From: an uncultured Eubacteriales bacterium
GTDB taxonomy: Bacteria; Bacillota; Clostridia; Lachnospirales; Lachnospiraceae
DNA: 40,336 nucleotides
Direction: 5' to 3'
Assembly: GCA_900316755.1 (NCBI GenBank)
Contig: ONED01000031.1
Location: 1 to 40,336, forward strand
A program made the translations under genes and the position numbers. Below are positions 16,804 through 25,799 of this stretch, piece after piece (positions within the stretch are counted from its first letter, which is position 1; each line of letters opens with the position of its first letter). A model generated the notes under the pieces. The model did no database searches. It was given only the letters and a program-made list of their open reading frames with translations, and was not told the DNA's origin.

Positions 16804-16984
16804 AATTCCCTCCTGTATTTGTTGTAACATATTGAGTATCTATTACAATATTATACTCATCTAATTCGTTTTTATTACAGTTTGTTACAAAAATGTTACA
16901 ACTCGAACGACAAAAGGCATGGTAACACTGTTTTTTTGATTTGTCAACCCTAAATTTATTTTTTTTTTAGCAACGTTACAATTC

Positions 16985-17013
16985 AAAAAAGTCTACCGCC
17001 TCTGGCGATAGAC
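16985..17013 (-). terminator. terminator overlapping the end of the trmH gene
   Basis: On the minus strand GTCTATCGCC pairs with GGCGGTAGAC (16991-17013, loop AGA), followed by TTTTTT. The stem includes the last codons and stop of the methyltransferase gene. Confidence 0.85.
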
Positions 17014-17766
17014 TTCAAACATCAGTATAGAAGCTGCGATTGCAGCATTAAGGGATTCCACCTGTCCCTGCATGGGAATCCGGATTCGGATGTCCGCCGC
17101 ATCCGCGATTTCCTCCCTAAGCCCGTTCCCTTCATTTCCAATCAGCAGGGCTGTTCCGCTTCTGTAATCTTCCTTGTCATAGGTATTTTTCCCTTCCAAA
17201 TGCGCCGCATAAGATTTGATGCCTTTTTCCCGGAACCGCTCTAATAATTTCACCAAATCTTCTATATAAATAACCGGCATCCGATAGATAGAACCCATGG
17301 TGGAACGGATGGTCTTTGGGTTATAAAGATCCACGCTTTCCCGGCTCAAAAACACAGCGTCTGCGCCTGCTCCCTCCGCCGTCCTTACAATGGTTCCCAG
17401 ATTCCCCGGATCCTGCAGATTATCCAGTACCATAAAATGGGGATTTGCTCTGTCCAGAAGTTCCTCTACATCATAGCTTTTCTGTTTTACAATACACAGA
17501 ATTCCCTGGGGCGATTTTGTGTCTGACACATGCGAAAATACTGCGTCCGACAGAATTTCCACCGGAAACCGTTCAAGGCGAAGCTCCGCTTTTCTCTTGT
17601 GATACAGTGTCTCTGCAATATATACCTTTTCCACGCATTCCTCCGGCACCTCTCCATACATACGAAGTCCCTCGACAAGGAACACACCTTCCTCATTCCT
17701 TGCTTTCCCCTTTTTTTGCAATTGGAGAAGCCTTTTTATCTGTGAATTACTTGTACTCGTTATCAT
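16993..17766 (-). CDS. SpoU/TrmH family RNA 2'-O-methyltransferase
   Basis: A 257-aa SPOUT-class enzyme using S-adenosylmethionine to methylate a ribose in rRNA or tRNA; the target cannot be read. Motifs: VLDNLQDPGNLGTIVRTAEG (motif 1), LLIGNEGNGLREEI (motif 2), and RIPMQGQVESLNAAIAASI (motif 3, knot). The N-terminal part (SNSQIKRLLQLQKKGKARNE, GVFLVEGLRM) is the usual substrate-binding domain. It starts 19 bases after the response regulator stop, with AAAAGGA upstream, and ends in a terminator, so it is the last gene of the metK-kinase-regulator unit. Confidence 0.9.
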   Translation of the reverse strand: MITSTSNSQIKRLLQLQKKGKARNEEGVFLVEGLRMYGEVPEECVEKVYIAETLYHKRKAELRLERFPVEILSDAVFSHVSDTKSPQGILCIVKQKSYDVEELLDRANPHFMVLDNLQDPGNLGTIVRTAEGAGADAVFLSRESVDLYNPKTIRSTMGSIYRMPVIYIEDLVKLLERFREKGIKSYAAHLEGKNTYDKEDYRSGTALLIGNEGNGLREEIADAADIRIRIPMQGQVESLNAAIAASILMFEVYRQRR

Positions 17767-17785
17767 AGTTTATTCCTTTTCCGGA

Positions 17786-18475
17786 TTACACTTTAAAACG
17801 GTAACCCACTCCCCAGATAGTCTCGATATATTGCGGCTTAGAAGTATCAAACTCAATCTTCTCCCGAATCTTTTTAATATGGACGGTCACCGTTGCAATA
17901 TCCCCAATCGATTCCATGTCCCAGATTTCACTAAAAAGTTCATCCTTCGTATATACATGATTTGGATGCGAAGCAAGGAATGTCAGTAAATCAAATTCTT
18001 TCGTTGTAAACGTTTTTTCTTCTCCATTCACCCAAACACGTCTCGCAGTCGTATCAATTTTCAGTCCGCGAATCTCGATAATCTTGTTTTCTTCCATAGC
18101 GCTTCCAGTGAGCCTTTCATATCTGGCCAAGTGTGCCTTCACGCGGGCGACCAATTCACTCGGGCTGAATGGTTTTGTCATATAATCATCCGCACCCAGT
18201 CCCAGGCCTCTGATTTTATCAATATCATCCTTTTTCGCAGACACCATAATAATCGGTGTATTCTTTTCTGCACGCACCTGACGGCAGATTTCAAATCCAT
18301 CCACTCCCGGAAGCATCAAATCCAGAATGACCAAATCATAGTCCGTCGTCATTGCTTTTTCCAATCCTGTTTTCCCATCATTGACTACTTTCACCTCAAA
18401 CCCGCTTAACTCCAGGTAGTCTTTCTCTAAATCTGCGATAGCCGCTTCATCTTCCACAATTAATATTTTACTCAT
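17786..18475 (-). CDS. OmpR/PhoB-type response regulator
   Basis: A 229-aa two-component regulator. Receiver domain with acidic pocket (IVEDEAAI), phosphoacceptor Asp in LVILDLMLPGVDG, and conserved Lys in MTKPFSP; C-terminal winged helix (EIRGLKIDTTARRVWVNGEE, FDLLTFLASHPNHVYTKDEL, VTVHIKKIREKIEFD, IETIWGVGYRF). Its start overlaps the kinase stop by eight bases, which couples the two. The order is kinase first, regulator second, the reverse of many OmpR pairs. Confidence 0.93.
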   Translation of the reverse strand: MSKILIVEDEAAIADLEKDYLELSGFEVKVVNDGKTGLEKAMTTDYDLVILDLMLPGVDGFEICRQVRAEKNTPIIMVSAKKDDIDKIRGLGLGADDYMTKPFSPSELVARVKAHLARYERLTGSAMEENKIIEIRGLKIDTTARRVWVNGEEKTFTTKEFDLLTFLASHPNHVYTKDELFSEIWDMESIGDIATVTVHIKKIREKIEFDTSKPQYIETIWGVGYRFKV

Positions 18476-19958
18476 TTGCCGGTACCTCCTGATATTTTCG
18501 AATTACAAAATACATAATTGTTCCTGTTCCTTCTTTGCTGGTTGCCCAGATTTTTCCCCCATGTTCCTCGATAATCTTCTTTACAATCGAAAGCCCGATT
18601 CCGCTTCCTCCCGTTGAAGAATTCCGGGAAGCATCGGTCCGATAGAACCGTTCAAAAATATTTGGCAGCTCCTTCGCCCCGATTCCCTTTCCATTGTCCT
18701 CAATCTCCACCTGAATGAAATCGCCCACATCCTTGACCCGGAGATTGATTTGTTTCTGTGGCTTATCCATATATTTCACGGAGTTGGAAATAATATTATT
18801 TACAACCCGTTTGAGTTGTTCTGCATCCGCGATAATTTTCACATCGCCCTCTACATAATTGACATAGCGGAAAGCAATCCCCTGTGCGGAAAGGTCCATC
18901 TGCAAATCCTCTGCACAGTCATCAAAGTACGCATTGACTGAAATCGTATCAAAATTATATGGAATACGATTGGAATCAATTTTGGAGTACAACGTCAATT
19001 CATTGATGAGCGTATCCATCTCGTTTGCCTTATTATAAATGGTCTTAATATAACGCTCCATCTTCTCCGGCGTGTCGGCAACCCCATCCATAATTCCTTC
19101 CACATACCCCTTAATCGCCGTAATCGGCGTTTTTAGGTCATGGGAAATATTACTGATGAGTTCTTTACTGCGCTTATCATATTCAATCTTTTCCGAAATC
19201 ATATCCCGAAGTCGCATCCGCATTTCTTCAAAATCCCGGCAAAGCTGACCAATCTCATCATCTGTCTCCACTTCCAATTCAAAATCCAGATTGCCATCCT
19301 TGATATTCTGCGTTGCAATCTTCATCCGTCCAAGCGGAATCGCGACCCCGCGGTAAATCCAGACAATTAAAATAGCTGCAGTCACAATCAAAATCAGTAC
19401 GATAGAAATCAAAGTATCTGTGAAAAACTTGCTTACTTCCGGAATTGCCTGGCTGACATCCGTCACAATAAAAGCACTGCCCTGTAAATTATCAGCAGTA
19501 TAAAAATCGACCTGCTTGACCAACACTTGCAGTTCTCCTCCGATGTAAACACCGCTTTCAGAGGAAGAATCATAATTTCCATATTCCGGGAGCTCTGCGT
19601 ATACTCCGGATGCAGCATCTGAACCGGAATATACAATCTCCTCTCCTTTTCTCACAATCAGATAGGAATTCAGCGAGCGCAATTCATGATTCATCTCATC
19701 CAGATACGTAATATCCTCAAATTTTTCCGGTGCCCGATTGGAAGTAATCGTCAGATGCTGGTAGGATGCCTCCGTTACTTTGCTCAGCATCCGCATCGGA
19801 TTCGCCAGAATCTCATAAGTAGTTCCCGTAATTCCGTAGTTTCGCTCAATGGTACGGAACTGCATCTGACTGAACATACAAATGACTGCCACAGATAACA
19901 TCAAAGGTAATATTGTCACCGTAATAAACGCTATAACCAGTCGTGTTCTTAATTTCAT
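18468..19958 (-). CDS. membrane sensor histidine kinase
   Basis: A 496-aa kinase: membrane helix at 8-28, an extracytoplasmic sensing domain of about 150 residues, a second helix around 183-205 (ISIVLILIVTAAILIVWIY), HAMP linker, a HisKA dimerisation helix with phospho-His in ELISNISHDLKTPITAIKGY, and an ATPase domain with N box (VVNNIISNSVKYMDKP), G1 (DNGKGIGAKELPNIFERFYR) and G2 (GGSGIGLSIVKKIIEEHGG). The stimulus is not evident. It lies 25 bases after metK with no terminator or clear promoter between, so it should be transcribed from the SAM riboswitch-controlled promoter. Confidence 0.93.
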   Translation of the reverse strand: MKLRTRLVIAFITVTILPLMLSVAVICMFSQMQFRTIERNYGITGTTYEILANPMRMLSKVTEASYQHLTITSNRAPEKFEDITYLDEMNHELRSLNSYLIVRKGEEIVYSGSDAASGVYAELPEYGNYDSSSESGVYIGGELQVLVKQVDFYTADNLQGSAFIVTDVSQAIPEVSKFFTDTLISIVLILIVTAAILIVWIYRGVAIPLGRMKIATQNIKDGNLDFELEVETDDEIGQLCRDFEEMRMRLRDMISEKIEYDKRSKELISNISHDLKTPITAIKGYVEGIMDGVADTPEKMERYIKTIYNKANEMDTLINELTLYSKIDSNRIPYNFDTISVNAYFDDCAEDLQMDLSAQGIAFRYVNYVEGDVKIIADAEQLKRVVNNIISNSVKYMDKPQKQINLRVKDVGDFIQVEIEDNGKGIGAKELPNIFERFYRTDASRNSSTGGSGIGLSIVKKIIEEHGGKIWATSKEGTGTIMYFVIRKYQEVPANE

Positions 19959-19983
19959 AAAACATGCACCCTGATTTCAAAAT

Positions 19984-21171
19984 CTATAAATATTTTCTCA
20001 ATGTCTCTACCTTATCTAATCTCTCCCACGGCAAATCCAGATCATCCCGTCCAAAGTGTCCGTATGCCGCTGTCTGTTTATAAATCGGACGGCGCAAATC
20101 CAGCATCTTAATAATTCCCGCCGGGCGCAAATCAAAATTCTCTCTTACAATCTCTACCAGTTTTTCCTCAGAAACCTTCCCTGTACCGAATGTGTCAATC
20201 ATAATGGAGGTCGGCTGTGCCACACCGATTGCATAAGACAATTGAATTTCACACTTCTCTGCAAGCCCTGCTGCAACAATATTCTTTGCCGCATAACGTG
20301 CCGCATAGGCAGCAGAACGGTCCACCTTCGTGCAGTCCTTTCCGGAAAAAGCGCCGCCTCCGTGACGTGCCATTCCGCCATAGGTATCTACGATAATCTT
20401 GCGTCCGGTAAGTCCGCTGTCTCCGTGTGGTCCACCAATGACAAACCGTCCGGTCGGATTCACGAAAAACTTGGTACGTTCATCAATCAATTCTTCCGGA
20501 AGCACTGCGTCAAATACATATTTTTTCACGTCTGCATGAATCTGCTCCTGTGTCACCTCCGGGTCATGCTGCGTCGACAACACCACCGCATCCAGTCTCG
20601 CCGGTTTTCCGTTTTCATCATACTCTACCGTCACCTGTGACTTTCCGTCCGGACGAAGATAGTCAAGCGTCCCGTTTTTGCGAACCTCTGTCAATTTTTT
20701 CGTTAACTTATGTGCCAATGAAATCGGATAAGGCATGAATTCCTCCGTCTCGTTTGACGCATAGCCAAACATCATTCCCTGGTCTCCTGCACCAATCGCC
20801 TCAATTTCTTCATCTGACATCCTATTTTCCTTTGCTTCCAGTGCCTTGTCCACACCCATAGCAATGTCTGCCGACTGCTCATCAATCGCAGTAATCACAC
20901 CGCAAGTATGCGCATCAAATCCGTATTTTCCTCTGTTATAGCCGATTTCATCCACAGTTTCCCTTACAATTTTCTGGATGTCCACATAGGCATTGGTGGT
21001 GATTTCTCCCATCACTAAAACCAATCCCGTCGTAATCGCCGTCTCACAGGCAACCCGACTCATCGGATCCTGCTCAAGGAGCGCATCCAATACAGCATCG
21101 GAAATCTGGTCGCAGATTTTATCCGGATGTCCTTCTGTTACTGATTCTGAAGTAAATAATAATTTTTCCAT
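19984..21171 (-). CDS. metK: S-adenosylmethionine synthetase
   Basis: A 395-aa enzyme making S-adenosylmethionine from methionine and ATP. Motifs: [19 protein letters not shown] (N-terminal ATP site), [32 protein letters not shown], and [19 protein letters not shown]. Length and motif order are typical. GGAAGGAAA precedes the ATG. A SAM-I riboswitch and an intrinsic terminator lie in its leader, so high S-adenosylmethionine should stop transcription before this gene. Confidence 0.97.
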   Translation of the reverse strand: MEKLLFTSESVTEGHPDKICDQISDAVLDALLEQDPMSRVACETAITTGLVLVMGEITTNAYVDIQKIVRETVDEIGYNRGKYGFDAHTCGVITAIDEQSADIAMGVDKALEAKENRMSDEEIEAIGAGDQGMMFGYASNETEEFMPYPISLAHKLTKKLTEVRKNGTLDYLRPDGKSQVTVEYDENGKPARLDAVVLSTQHDPEVTQEQIHADVKKYVFDAVLPEELIDERTKFFVNPTGRFVIGGPHGDSGLTGRKIIVDTYGGMARHGGGAFSGKDCTKVDRSAAYAARYAAKNIVAAGLAEKCEIQLSYAIGVAQPTSIMIDTFGTGKVSEEKLVEIVRENFDLRPAGIIKMLDLRRPIYKQTAAYGHFGRDDLDLPWERLDKVETLRKYL

Positions 21172-21186
21172 GTTTTCCTTCCTTTC

Positions 21187-21217
21187 TAAAAAAACAGTCC
21201 GACAATATCGGACTGTT
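21187..21217 (-). terminator. riboswitch expression-platform terminator before metK
   Basis: On the minus strand AACAGTCCGA pairs with TCGGACTGTT (21193-21217) followed by TTTTTT. Lying between the SAM aptamer and metK, it is the off-state hairpin. Confidence 0.9.
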
Positions 21218-21237
21218 TTACATACGCATAATCCAAT

Positions 21238-21335
21238 CCTCTTATTGTTCGATTACTCGCTCAGGCTGGCACCTTCCGCAGGCGGGGTTGCCGTGGCTTC
21301 ATAGATCCTTTTACCTCCACCACTCTGAATAAGAG
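21238..21335 (-). promoter_or_regulatory. SAM-I (S-box) riboswitch aptamer
   Basis: Minus-strand reading gives the S-box signature in order: CTCTTATTCAGAGTGGTGGA at the 5' side, GGATCTATGAAGCCACGGCA with the conserved AUGAAGCC..GGCAACC core, AAGGTGCCAGCCTGAGCGA, and closing CAATAAGAG that pairs with CTCTTATT to form P1. It binds S-adenosylmethionine and, through the downstream terminator, represses metK and probably the kinase, regulator and methyltransferase genes after it. Confidence 0.93.
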
Positions 21336-21360
21336 AAATTTTTGTTCTGTTATGTTGTAG

Positions 21361-21389
21361 ATAGTATCACGAATTTACGGCTACGTCAA
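21361..21389 (-). promoter_or_regulatory. metK operon promoter
   Basis: Minus strand: -35 TTGACG (21384-21389), 17-base spacer, -10 TACTAT (21361-21366). Transcription would begin about 20 bases before the riboswitch aptamer. Confidence 0.8.
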
Positions 21390-21416
21390 GGGGCTTGCCA
21401 CGGGTTTACTTTTTTC

Positions 21417-21445
21417 TTGATTATTCCCCAAAAATCAAGTACAAT
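21417..21445 (+). promoter_or_regulatory. promoter of the AraC-type regulator gene
   Basis: Plus strand: -35 TTGATT (21417-21422), 17-base spacer, -10 TACAAT (21440-21445), followed by GGAAG and the ATG at 21498. It diverges from the metK promoter. Confidence 0.7.
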
Positions 21446-21497
21446 TTAGACATAAGAACTTTGTCGAAAACGACGCAGAAGGAAGTGAAACGAGACG

Positions 21498-22388
21498 ATG
21501 TCTTACACAAAAGTTGATTTGGGGGACTGTATCCATATTGATGCCCTCTACACCATTCATTATTTTGAATATACCAATCGGTTTTATTTCCCGGGAGAGA
21601 CCCATGATTTCTGGGAGTTTGTTTGTGTGGACAAAGGCAGTGTCGATATTTGCATGAACGACACGGAACTTACTCTGAAAAAGGGAGAGATTGCGTTTCA
21701 CCAGCCGGGAGAATTTCACAAAGTATCGACCTACGGACAGATTGCACCCAATCTGATTGTCATTTCCTTTCAATCAGAAAGTCCGTTGATGGACTTTTTC
21801 CGCGGTCGCATTTTGAAGATTAACCAAAAAGAGCAGGCGCTTCTGGGAGACATCCTAATTGAGGCAGGTCATCTGTTTTCCTCATCCCTCAGTGACCCTT
21901 ATCTCACTCAAATGAAAAAGAAGGATTCCGCGCCGCTTGGTTCAGAACAGCTGATTCGAATCTATTTGGAGCAGTTTTTAATTCATTTAATAAGAAGATA
22001 CTCTGTCAGCGAAGTACTTCCGGAGGAGTCATCCATAAAAAACACTGCAGAAATGTTTAAACGTGTCACAGCTTACATGGAGGCTCATATTTCACAGCAG
22101 CTTACCATTGAGCAGATTTGCTGGGACAACCTCATCGGCAGGACACAGCTTCAGAAAATATTCCAGCAGGAAGCCGGGACCGGCATTATTGACTATTTTT
22201 CCAAATTGAAAATCGATGCCGCAAAGCACATGATCCGGGACGGGCGTTTGAATTTTACACAAATTGCTGACCAGCTTGGATATTCTTCTATCTATTATTT
22301 TTCGAGACAATTTAAAAAGATTACCGGCATGTCCCCTTCCGACTACGCCTCCTCTGTGAAGGCCATTGTGGAAAAAGGGCTGGGATAG
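21498..22388 (+). CDS. AraC family transcriptional regulator with cupin sensor
   Basis: A 296-aa protein. The N-terminal half is a cupin-like sensing domain (FYFPGETHDFWEFVCVDKGS, LKKGEIAFHQPGEFHKV), of the kind that binds sugars or other small molecules. The C-terminal 100 residues carry two helix-turn-helix motifs (LTIEQICWDNLIGRTQLQKI and FTQIADQLGYSSIYYFSRQF, then KITGMSPSDYASS). It stands alone, divergent from metK and followed by a terminator, so its targets are not adjacent or it acts elsewhere. Confidence 0.92.
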   Translation: MSYTKVDLGDCIHIDALYTIHYFEYTNRFYFPGETHDFWEFVCVDKGSVDICMNDTELTLKKGEIAFHQPGEFHKVSTYGQIAPNLIVISFQSESPLMDFFRGRILKINQKEQALLGDILIEAGHLFSSSLSDPYLTQMKKKDSAPLGSEQLIRIYLEQFLIHLIRRYSVSEVLPEESSIKNTAEMFKRVTAYMEAHISQQLTIEQICWDNLIGRTQLQKIFQQEAGTGIIDYFSKLKIDAAKHMIRDGRLNFTQIADQLGYSSIYYFSRQFKKITGMSPSDYASSVKAIVEKGLG

Positions 22389-22431
22389 GTAAAGACCACT
22401 TTTATCCGATTCTCTCCTGTAATAGTAAAAA

Positions 22432-22470
22432 AAGACTCCGGAAATTTCTCACTTTCCGAAGTCTTCTTTT
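22432..22470 (+). terminator. terminator after the AraC gene
   Basis: AAGACTCCGGAAA pairs with TTTCCGAAGTCTT (22432-22465, one C-A mismatch), followed by TCTTTTTATT on the plus strand. A-rich sequence on the other side lets it also serve the minus strand. Confidence 0.85.
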
Positions 22471-22472
22471 TA

Positions 22473-22501
22473 TTGGGCGTTTTGAACTTAGTGACACTAA
22501 T
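22473..22501. repeat. 29-bp island-edge motif, copy A
   Basis: This 29-bp stretch matches 37676-37704 at 23 of 29 positions, with TTTGAACTTA shared exactly. Both copies follow a hairpin and mark where the sequence changes to an AT-rich accessory segment ending at a tRNA-Cys. Its nature is unknown. Confidence 0.5.
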
Positions 22502-22531
22502 GAGAAGCGCCGGAAAACCAAAAATTGTTTT

Positions 22532-24310
22532 TTATGCTTTTATGTGAAACTGTTTTGTTTTTTTAGAAATCAACAAAGTTACAAACGCAAATCCTGAAAC
22601 CAACATTAATACTATCCAAAAACCTATAGCCGCATTGTCACCTGTTGCCGGTGACTTGCTTTCGGCCACTTCGTTTTTGTTGGAAGGTTGTGTTACTTTT
22701 TCTGTATTATTATTTTCTGTGTTATCTATAATGTTATCTGTCGGTTTACTAACTGTAGTATCTGTATAAACGATAGTATAAGTTGAAAATTTGTCAGAAG
22801 TAAAATCTATTTCATTTGTAGCTGCATCATAATTGCAAGGTATACTTTCCGCAACACCATTGTGAACACGAACAACACTATATTTGCGCTCTACCCCATC
22901 TTCTTTATTGATTAGATTTTCAGGCATATCAACACTAATTTCAATTGATTTGTTGAGTTCAGCCACTTGGGAATTATCTTCCTCAAAATCTTTAAAAAGA
23001 TTTATGTCTAAATACATACCAACTTTGCTATTGGTTGTAAGTTTTTCATCTATAGCGTTCTTTTCGGCTTGAGAAACGGTTTGTTTTAATTCAGCACTAA
23101 GGGTAACCTCAATAGGGGTACCCCTGCTTAACGCTTTTAATTCTTCACCGTTTAAGACTATATTAGCTAAATCTTCATTCTCAGTTTTTATTGCAATATC
23201 AGGTGTTTCTTCACCTATTTTATTAATCTCAGAAATAGAGGTTTCGGGGTCTAAGCAGAACAGCATAATTGCATAACGAATTCGCTCGTTGCCGTCTTCA
23301 AGATAACACTCGTAAATCTCACAAGCATACGGATTTTCATCGGTAAAGTTGGATTTTGTCACAGTAATTGTATTAGTAGTGTTATCTACGCGTACTGGCG
23401 GATACGGACCCTCTTCACGATAGTACCACTTATATTCAATATCCCCTAGAGTAGAGGAGGAAGGAATAGTAATTGTAATACTTGTGTTCGGCTTTGTAAC
23501 GTAATAATATGTTCCCGCATAGGTTCCGGGACGCACGCCATTCATCTGAATATCATCAGTAATAGTATCTTTTGAATTAAATTGGAAGTGAATATACTCG
23601 ATTGAGTTACCGTCGTTGATTTCACAACCATAGGTTTGCTCGCCTGGTTTTTTGGTTACTGTTATAGAATTAGAGGTATCTGTTATTTCAAAAAATTGCT
23701 CTAATTCGCTATCAGGCTGAATATAGCCATTAATACCATACCAGCTATATTGCATAACCGGATTTTGAGCAGTTGAGGTAGTATCAATAGAAAGCGTAAC
23801 CTCTTCGCCAACCTCTAAATTATCTATATGGTAAATTTTGTCCTCTTCATTAAATGTAACTGTTTTATTAGAGCTACCAGTTGCAGATAAGGTGTCTTCC
23901 TTTAGCCAGATTTCTCTGCATCTGTATCCAACTCCATCAACCGTTACAGTACATCTGTATCTAAGTGTACCGTCATAGGACGAAACATTATAAACACCTT
24001 CATCCGCACCGGCAATTTCCTTAAACATAAGTCCAGGCATATCATCGGGAGCCGGACAAGATTTTTCCCATTTGTAAGAAATCTTTTCAGTTTCAATAGG
24101 CTGACCGTTAACATTTACATCAAAAATTGTAATATCAAATGCTTCGCCTATTGCAATTTCAATCTCGCCGCCATAATGTAATTCTCCGTTAACATTAACA
24201 CTCACATTATAATTGATAGACTGGTTTTCCTCTGCAAAAGAGCAAATAGAAAACGCCCCAAACATTAAAATAACCGCAATCATAACACTTAAAATTTTCA
24301 GTTTTTTCAT
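22532..24310 (-). CDS. cell wall-anchored surface protein with SPATG sorting signal
   Basis: A 592-aa secreted protein: signal peptide (KKLKILSVMIAVILMFGAFSICSFA), a long beta-rich part with several Ig-like or adhesin-type segments recognisable from repeated Trp/Cys spacing (YKWEKSCP, YRCTVTVDG, YSWYGING, YGCEINDG, YKWYYREEG, YACEIYE), and a C-terminal sortase-type tail: SPATGDNAA at about 553, a hydrophobic helix, then KKTKQ. The SPATG form replaces LPXTG. Residues before the tail are Asn/Thr-rich linker. It has its own promoter-like -10 (TATAAT about 30 bases upstream) and a GGAGGTG site. Base composition is more AT-rich than the metK region, in keeping with an acquired island. Ligand unknown. 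Confidence 0.78.
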   Translation of the reverse strand: MKKLKILSVMIAVILMFGAFSICSFAEENQSINYNVSVNVNGELHYGGEIEIAIGEAFDITIFDVNVNGQPIETEKISYKWEKSCPAPDDMPGLMFKEIAGADEGVYNVSSYDGTLRYRCTVTVDGVGYRCREIWLKEDTLSATGSSNKTVTFNEEDKIYHIDNLEVGEEVTLSIDTTSTAQNPVMQYSWYGINGYIQPDSELEQFFEITDTSNSITVTKKPGEQTYGCEINDGNSIEYIHFQFNSKDTITDDIQMNGVRPGTYAGTYYYVTKPNTSITITIPSSSTLGDIEYKWYYREEGPYPPVRVDNTTNTITVTKSNFTDENPYACEIYECYLEDGNERIRYAIMLFCLDPETSISEINKIGEETPDIAIKTENEDLANIVLNGEELKALSRGTPIEVTLSAELKQTVSQAEKNAIDEKLTTNSKVGMYLDINLFKDFEEDNSQVAELNKSIEISVDMPENLINKEDGVERKYSVVRVHNGVAESIPCNYDAATNEIDFTSDKFSTYTIVYTDTTVSKPTDNIIDNTENNNTEKVTQPSNKNEVAESKSPATGDNAAIGFWIVLMLVSGFAFVTLLISKKTKQFHIKA

Positions 24311-24393
24311 AATTGCACCTCCATTACTTTAATTATATCACAGTTACGGTAAAATGCAATACCTTTAATTGTCAATTAATCAAGGCTAAGACT

Positions 24394-24536
24394 TGTATGT
24401 AATCAACACTAAGTGATGTATGTAATCAGTCCGAAGGTAAATACACCCGAGGTGATGCCAATCACGCTACGCGTGATTACATACCAATCCTTCGGATTGG
24501 ATAAAAAACACGAAGCATTTAGCTTCGTGTTTTTTT
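24394..24536. repeat. structured hairpin array 1 with complementary linkers and terminator
   Basis: Two copies of the linker TGTATGTAATCA (24394-24405, 24417-24428) stand left and its complement TGATTACATA (24474-24483) right. Small hairpins sit between: CACTAAGTG, CACC-CGA-GGTG (24444-24454), ATCACGC-TAC-GCGTGAT (24461-24477) and CCAATCC-TTC-GGATTGG (24484-24500). TCCGAAGG (24430-24437) can pair with CCTTCGGA (24489-24496). It ends in ATAAAAA and a strong terminator ACACGAAGC/GCTTCGTGT (24508-24530) flanked by A and T runs, which also terminates the minus-strand gene at 24609-25562. The 27705-27903 element has the same plan with different letters. Confidence 0.75.
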
Positions 24537-24608
24537 GTCATTCGTGTCCGAAAAAGAACTGGGTGAAAACCGAGGATTTTCTTTGATTATATTTCTAAAT
24601 TCTTAACT

Positions 24609-25562
24609 TTAAGAAAGTAGTGAAAGAACAATTGCAATTATCGTGGGACACAATGCTATAAATATTAACCACCCTTTATTGTGTACCTCAACTTTAACAT
24701 CGGGACAATGTCTTTTTATTTTCCGCAAAGCATAAAATGGAAAATGCATAATATCAATCTCGTATTCTCTAGCGTTTTTTATAGAAAAGGTTGTGCAGGC
24801 AGGTCTATATCTAAACCTTGAGTGCATCGCTGTTTTAAACGAAATACTTTTAATATCAGTCCACAACAGTAAATCATTTTCGGTGTGTATCCCTTTATCA
24901 TCAAGGACACATATCACCTTACCGAAACAAAAACGATTTAAAATTGATAACAAAAATAAAGGTATTAAAATTACACCCCATATTACCGCTGTAACGGGCA
25001 AGGTTTTTATAAACGCAGATATAAGTTCACCAAAAAGCCACTCCCCACTCTCTTTCCACTCCATAATTAGAATCATAATGGGAACTACAGGAACGAAAGA
25101 AAGGAAAATACCTAAAATATAGTTAAAATACTGTATGCGGATATTATCACCAGATAACCGTTTTAACTCCGGTTGCTTTGTTTTTGGTGCTATAGTATAT
25201 AGATGCTCTAGAAATCTCGGCAAATTTTCTTTTTGTGTGTCAATAGTGAAAACTTTTGGAGATGCTGTTATTCTGCAAGATGCTCCCACGTTAAAAGCAA
25301 TATCAATAACAAACTGTTTAAAAATAGCAGTTTGTTTGACTCTTATAGATTTAATATCTAATGGTACGCGCGTTGTATATGTAATCTGTTTACCTGTTCC
25401 AGAAACAAGTGCAATCAGCAGATAATGCTCTGTAAACCCAAAATAACCATAATAATGTGTGTTTCCCTGATTAAACAATCCATAAATAGGGTGCATTAGT
25501 GTTTCATCATCTTCTAATAAATCGGTTAGAGCATCAATCATGAGTTCTTTATATGTCATCAT
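24609..25562 (-). CDS. hypothetical membrane protein
   Basis: A 317-aa protein not recognised at family level. The N-terminal 135 residues look soluble and beta-rich (YGYFGFTEHYLLIALVSGTG, LDIKSIRVKQTAIFKQF), like a PH-type or YokE-like domain. Two membrane helices follow (around 148-167 and 185-207), then a second soluble segment resembling a PH-like fold (VICVLDDKGIHTENDLLLWT, DIKSISFKTAM), and a final hydrophobic C-terminal helix (WLIFIALCPTIIAIVLSLL). GGCGGTG precedes ATGATG. It lies between the two repeat-rich zones of the island and has a good promoter of its own. Confidence 0.6.
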   Translation of the reverse strand: MMTYKELMIDALTDLLEDDETLMHPIYGLFNQGNTHYYGYFGFTEHYLLIALVSGTGKQITYTTRVPLDIKSIRVKQTAIFKQFVIDIAFNVGASCRITASPKVFTIDTQKENLPRFLEHLYTIAPKTKQPELKRLSGDNIRIQYFNYILGIFLSFVPVVPIMILIMEWKESGEWLFGELISAFIKTLPVTAVIWGVILIPLFLLSILNRFCFGKVICVLDDKGIHTENDLLLWTDIKSISFKTAMHSRFRYRPACTTFSIKNAREYEIDIMHFPFYALRKIKRHCPDVKVEVHNKGWLIFIALCPTIIAIVLSLLS

Positions 25563-25579
25563 ATCACCGCCTTGGATGT

Positions 25580-25608
25580 ATTATAGCATAAAAGCAGTTG
25601 AAAATCAA
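25580..25608 (-). promoter_or_regulatory. promoter of the hypothetical membrane protein
   Basis: Minus strand: -35 TTGATT (25603-25608), 17-base spacer, -10 TATAAT (25580-25585). The 69-bp direct repeat begins three bases upstream of the -35. Confidence 0.75.
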
Positions 25609-25610
25609 CG

Positions 25611-25679
25611 GCTTGCCGTTGTATATCATCAATTCCGCAGGAATTGCATATCATCAACTTCACAAGAAGTTGTATATCA
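25611..25679. repeat. 69-bp direct repeat, left copy (hairpin-array fragment)
   Basis: Identical over 69 bp to 27705-27773. It contains three small hairpins (ACGG-CTTG-CCGT, AATTCC-GCA-GGAATT, ACTTC-ACAA-GAAGT) joined by TATATCATCA linkers, but lacks the right-hand half and terminator of the full array. The two copies flank the transposon. Confidence 0.85.
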
Positions 25680-25799
25680 GCCACTTTCTTAATTAAGACC
25701 ATATAAATTTTTCCTTATTTTGCAAGGTTTCCCTTGCTTTTTTTGCATCTTTATGATATAATGTCTGTATAGGTATATAAGTCTATATGGAGGTGAATT

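Noticed and set aside
16850-16992. Repeated GTTACA motifs before the hydrolase gene as operator sites
   Set aside because: Spacing is irregular and the sequence is simple and AT-rich; not enough to support a site.
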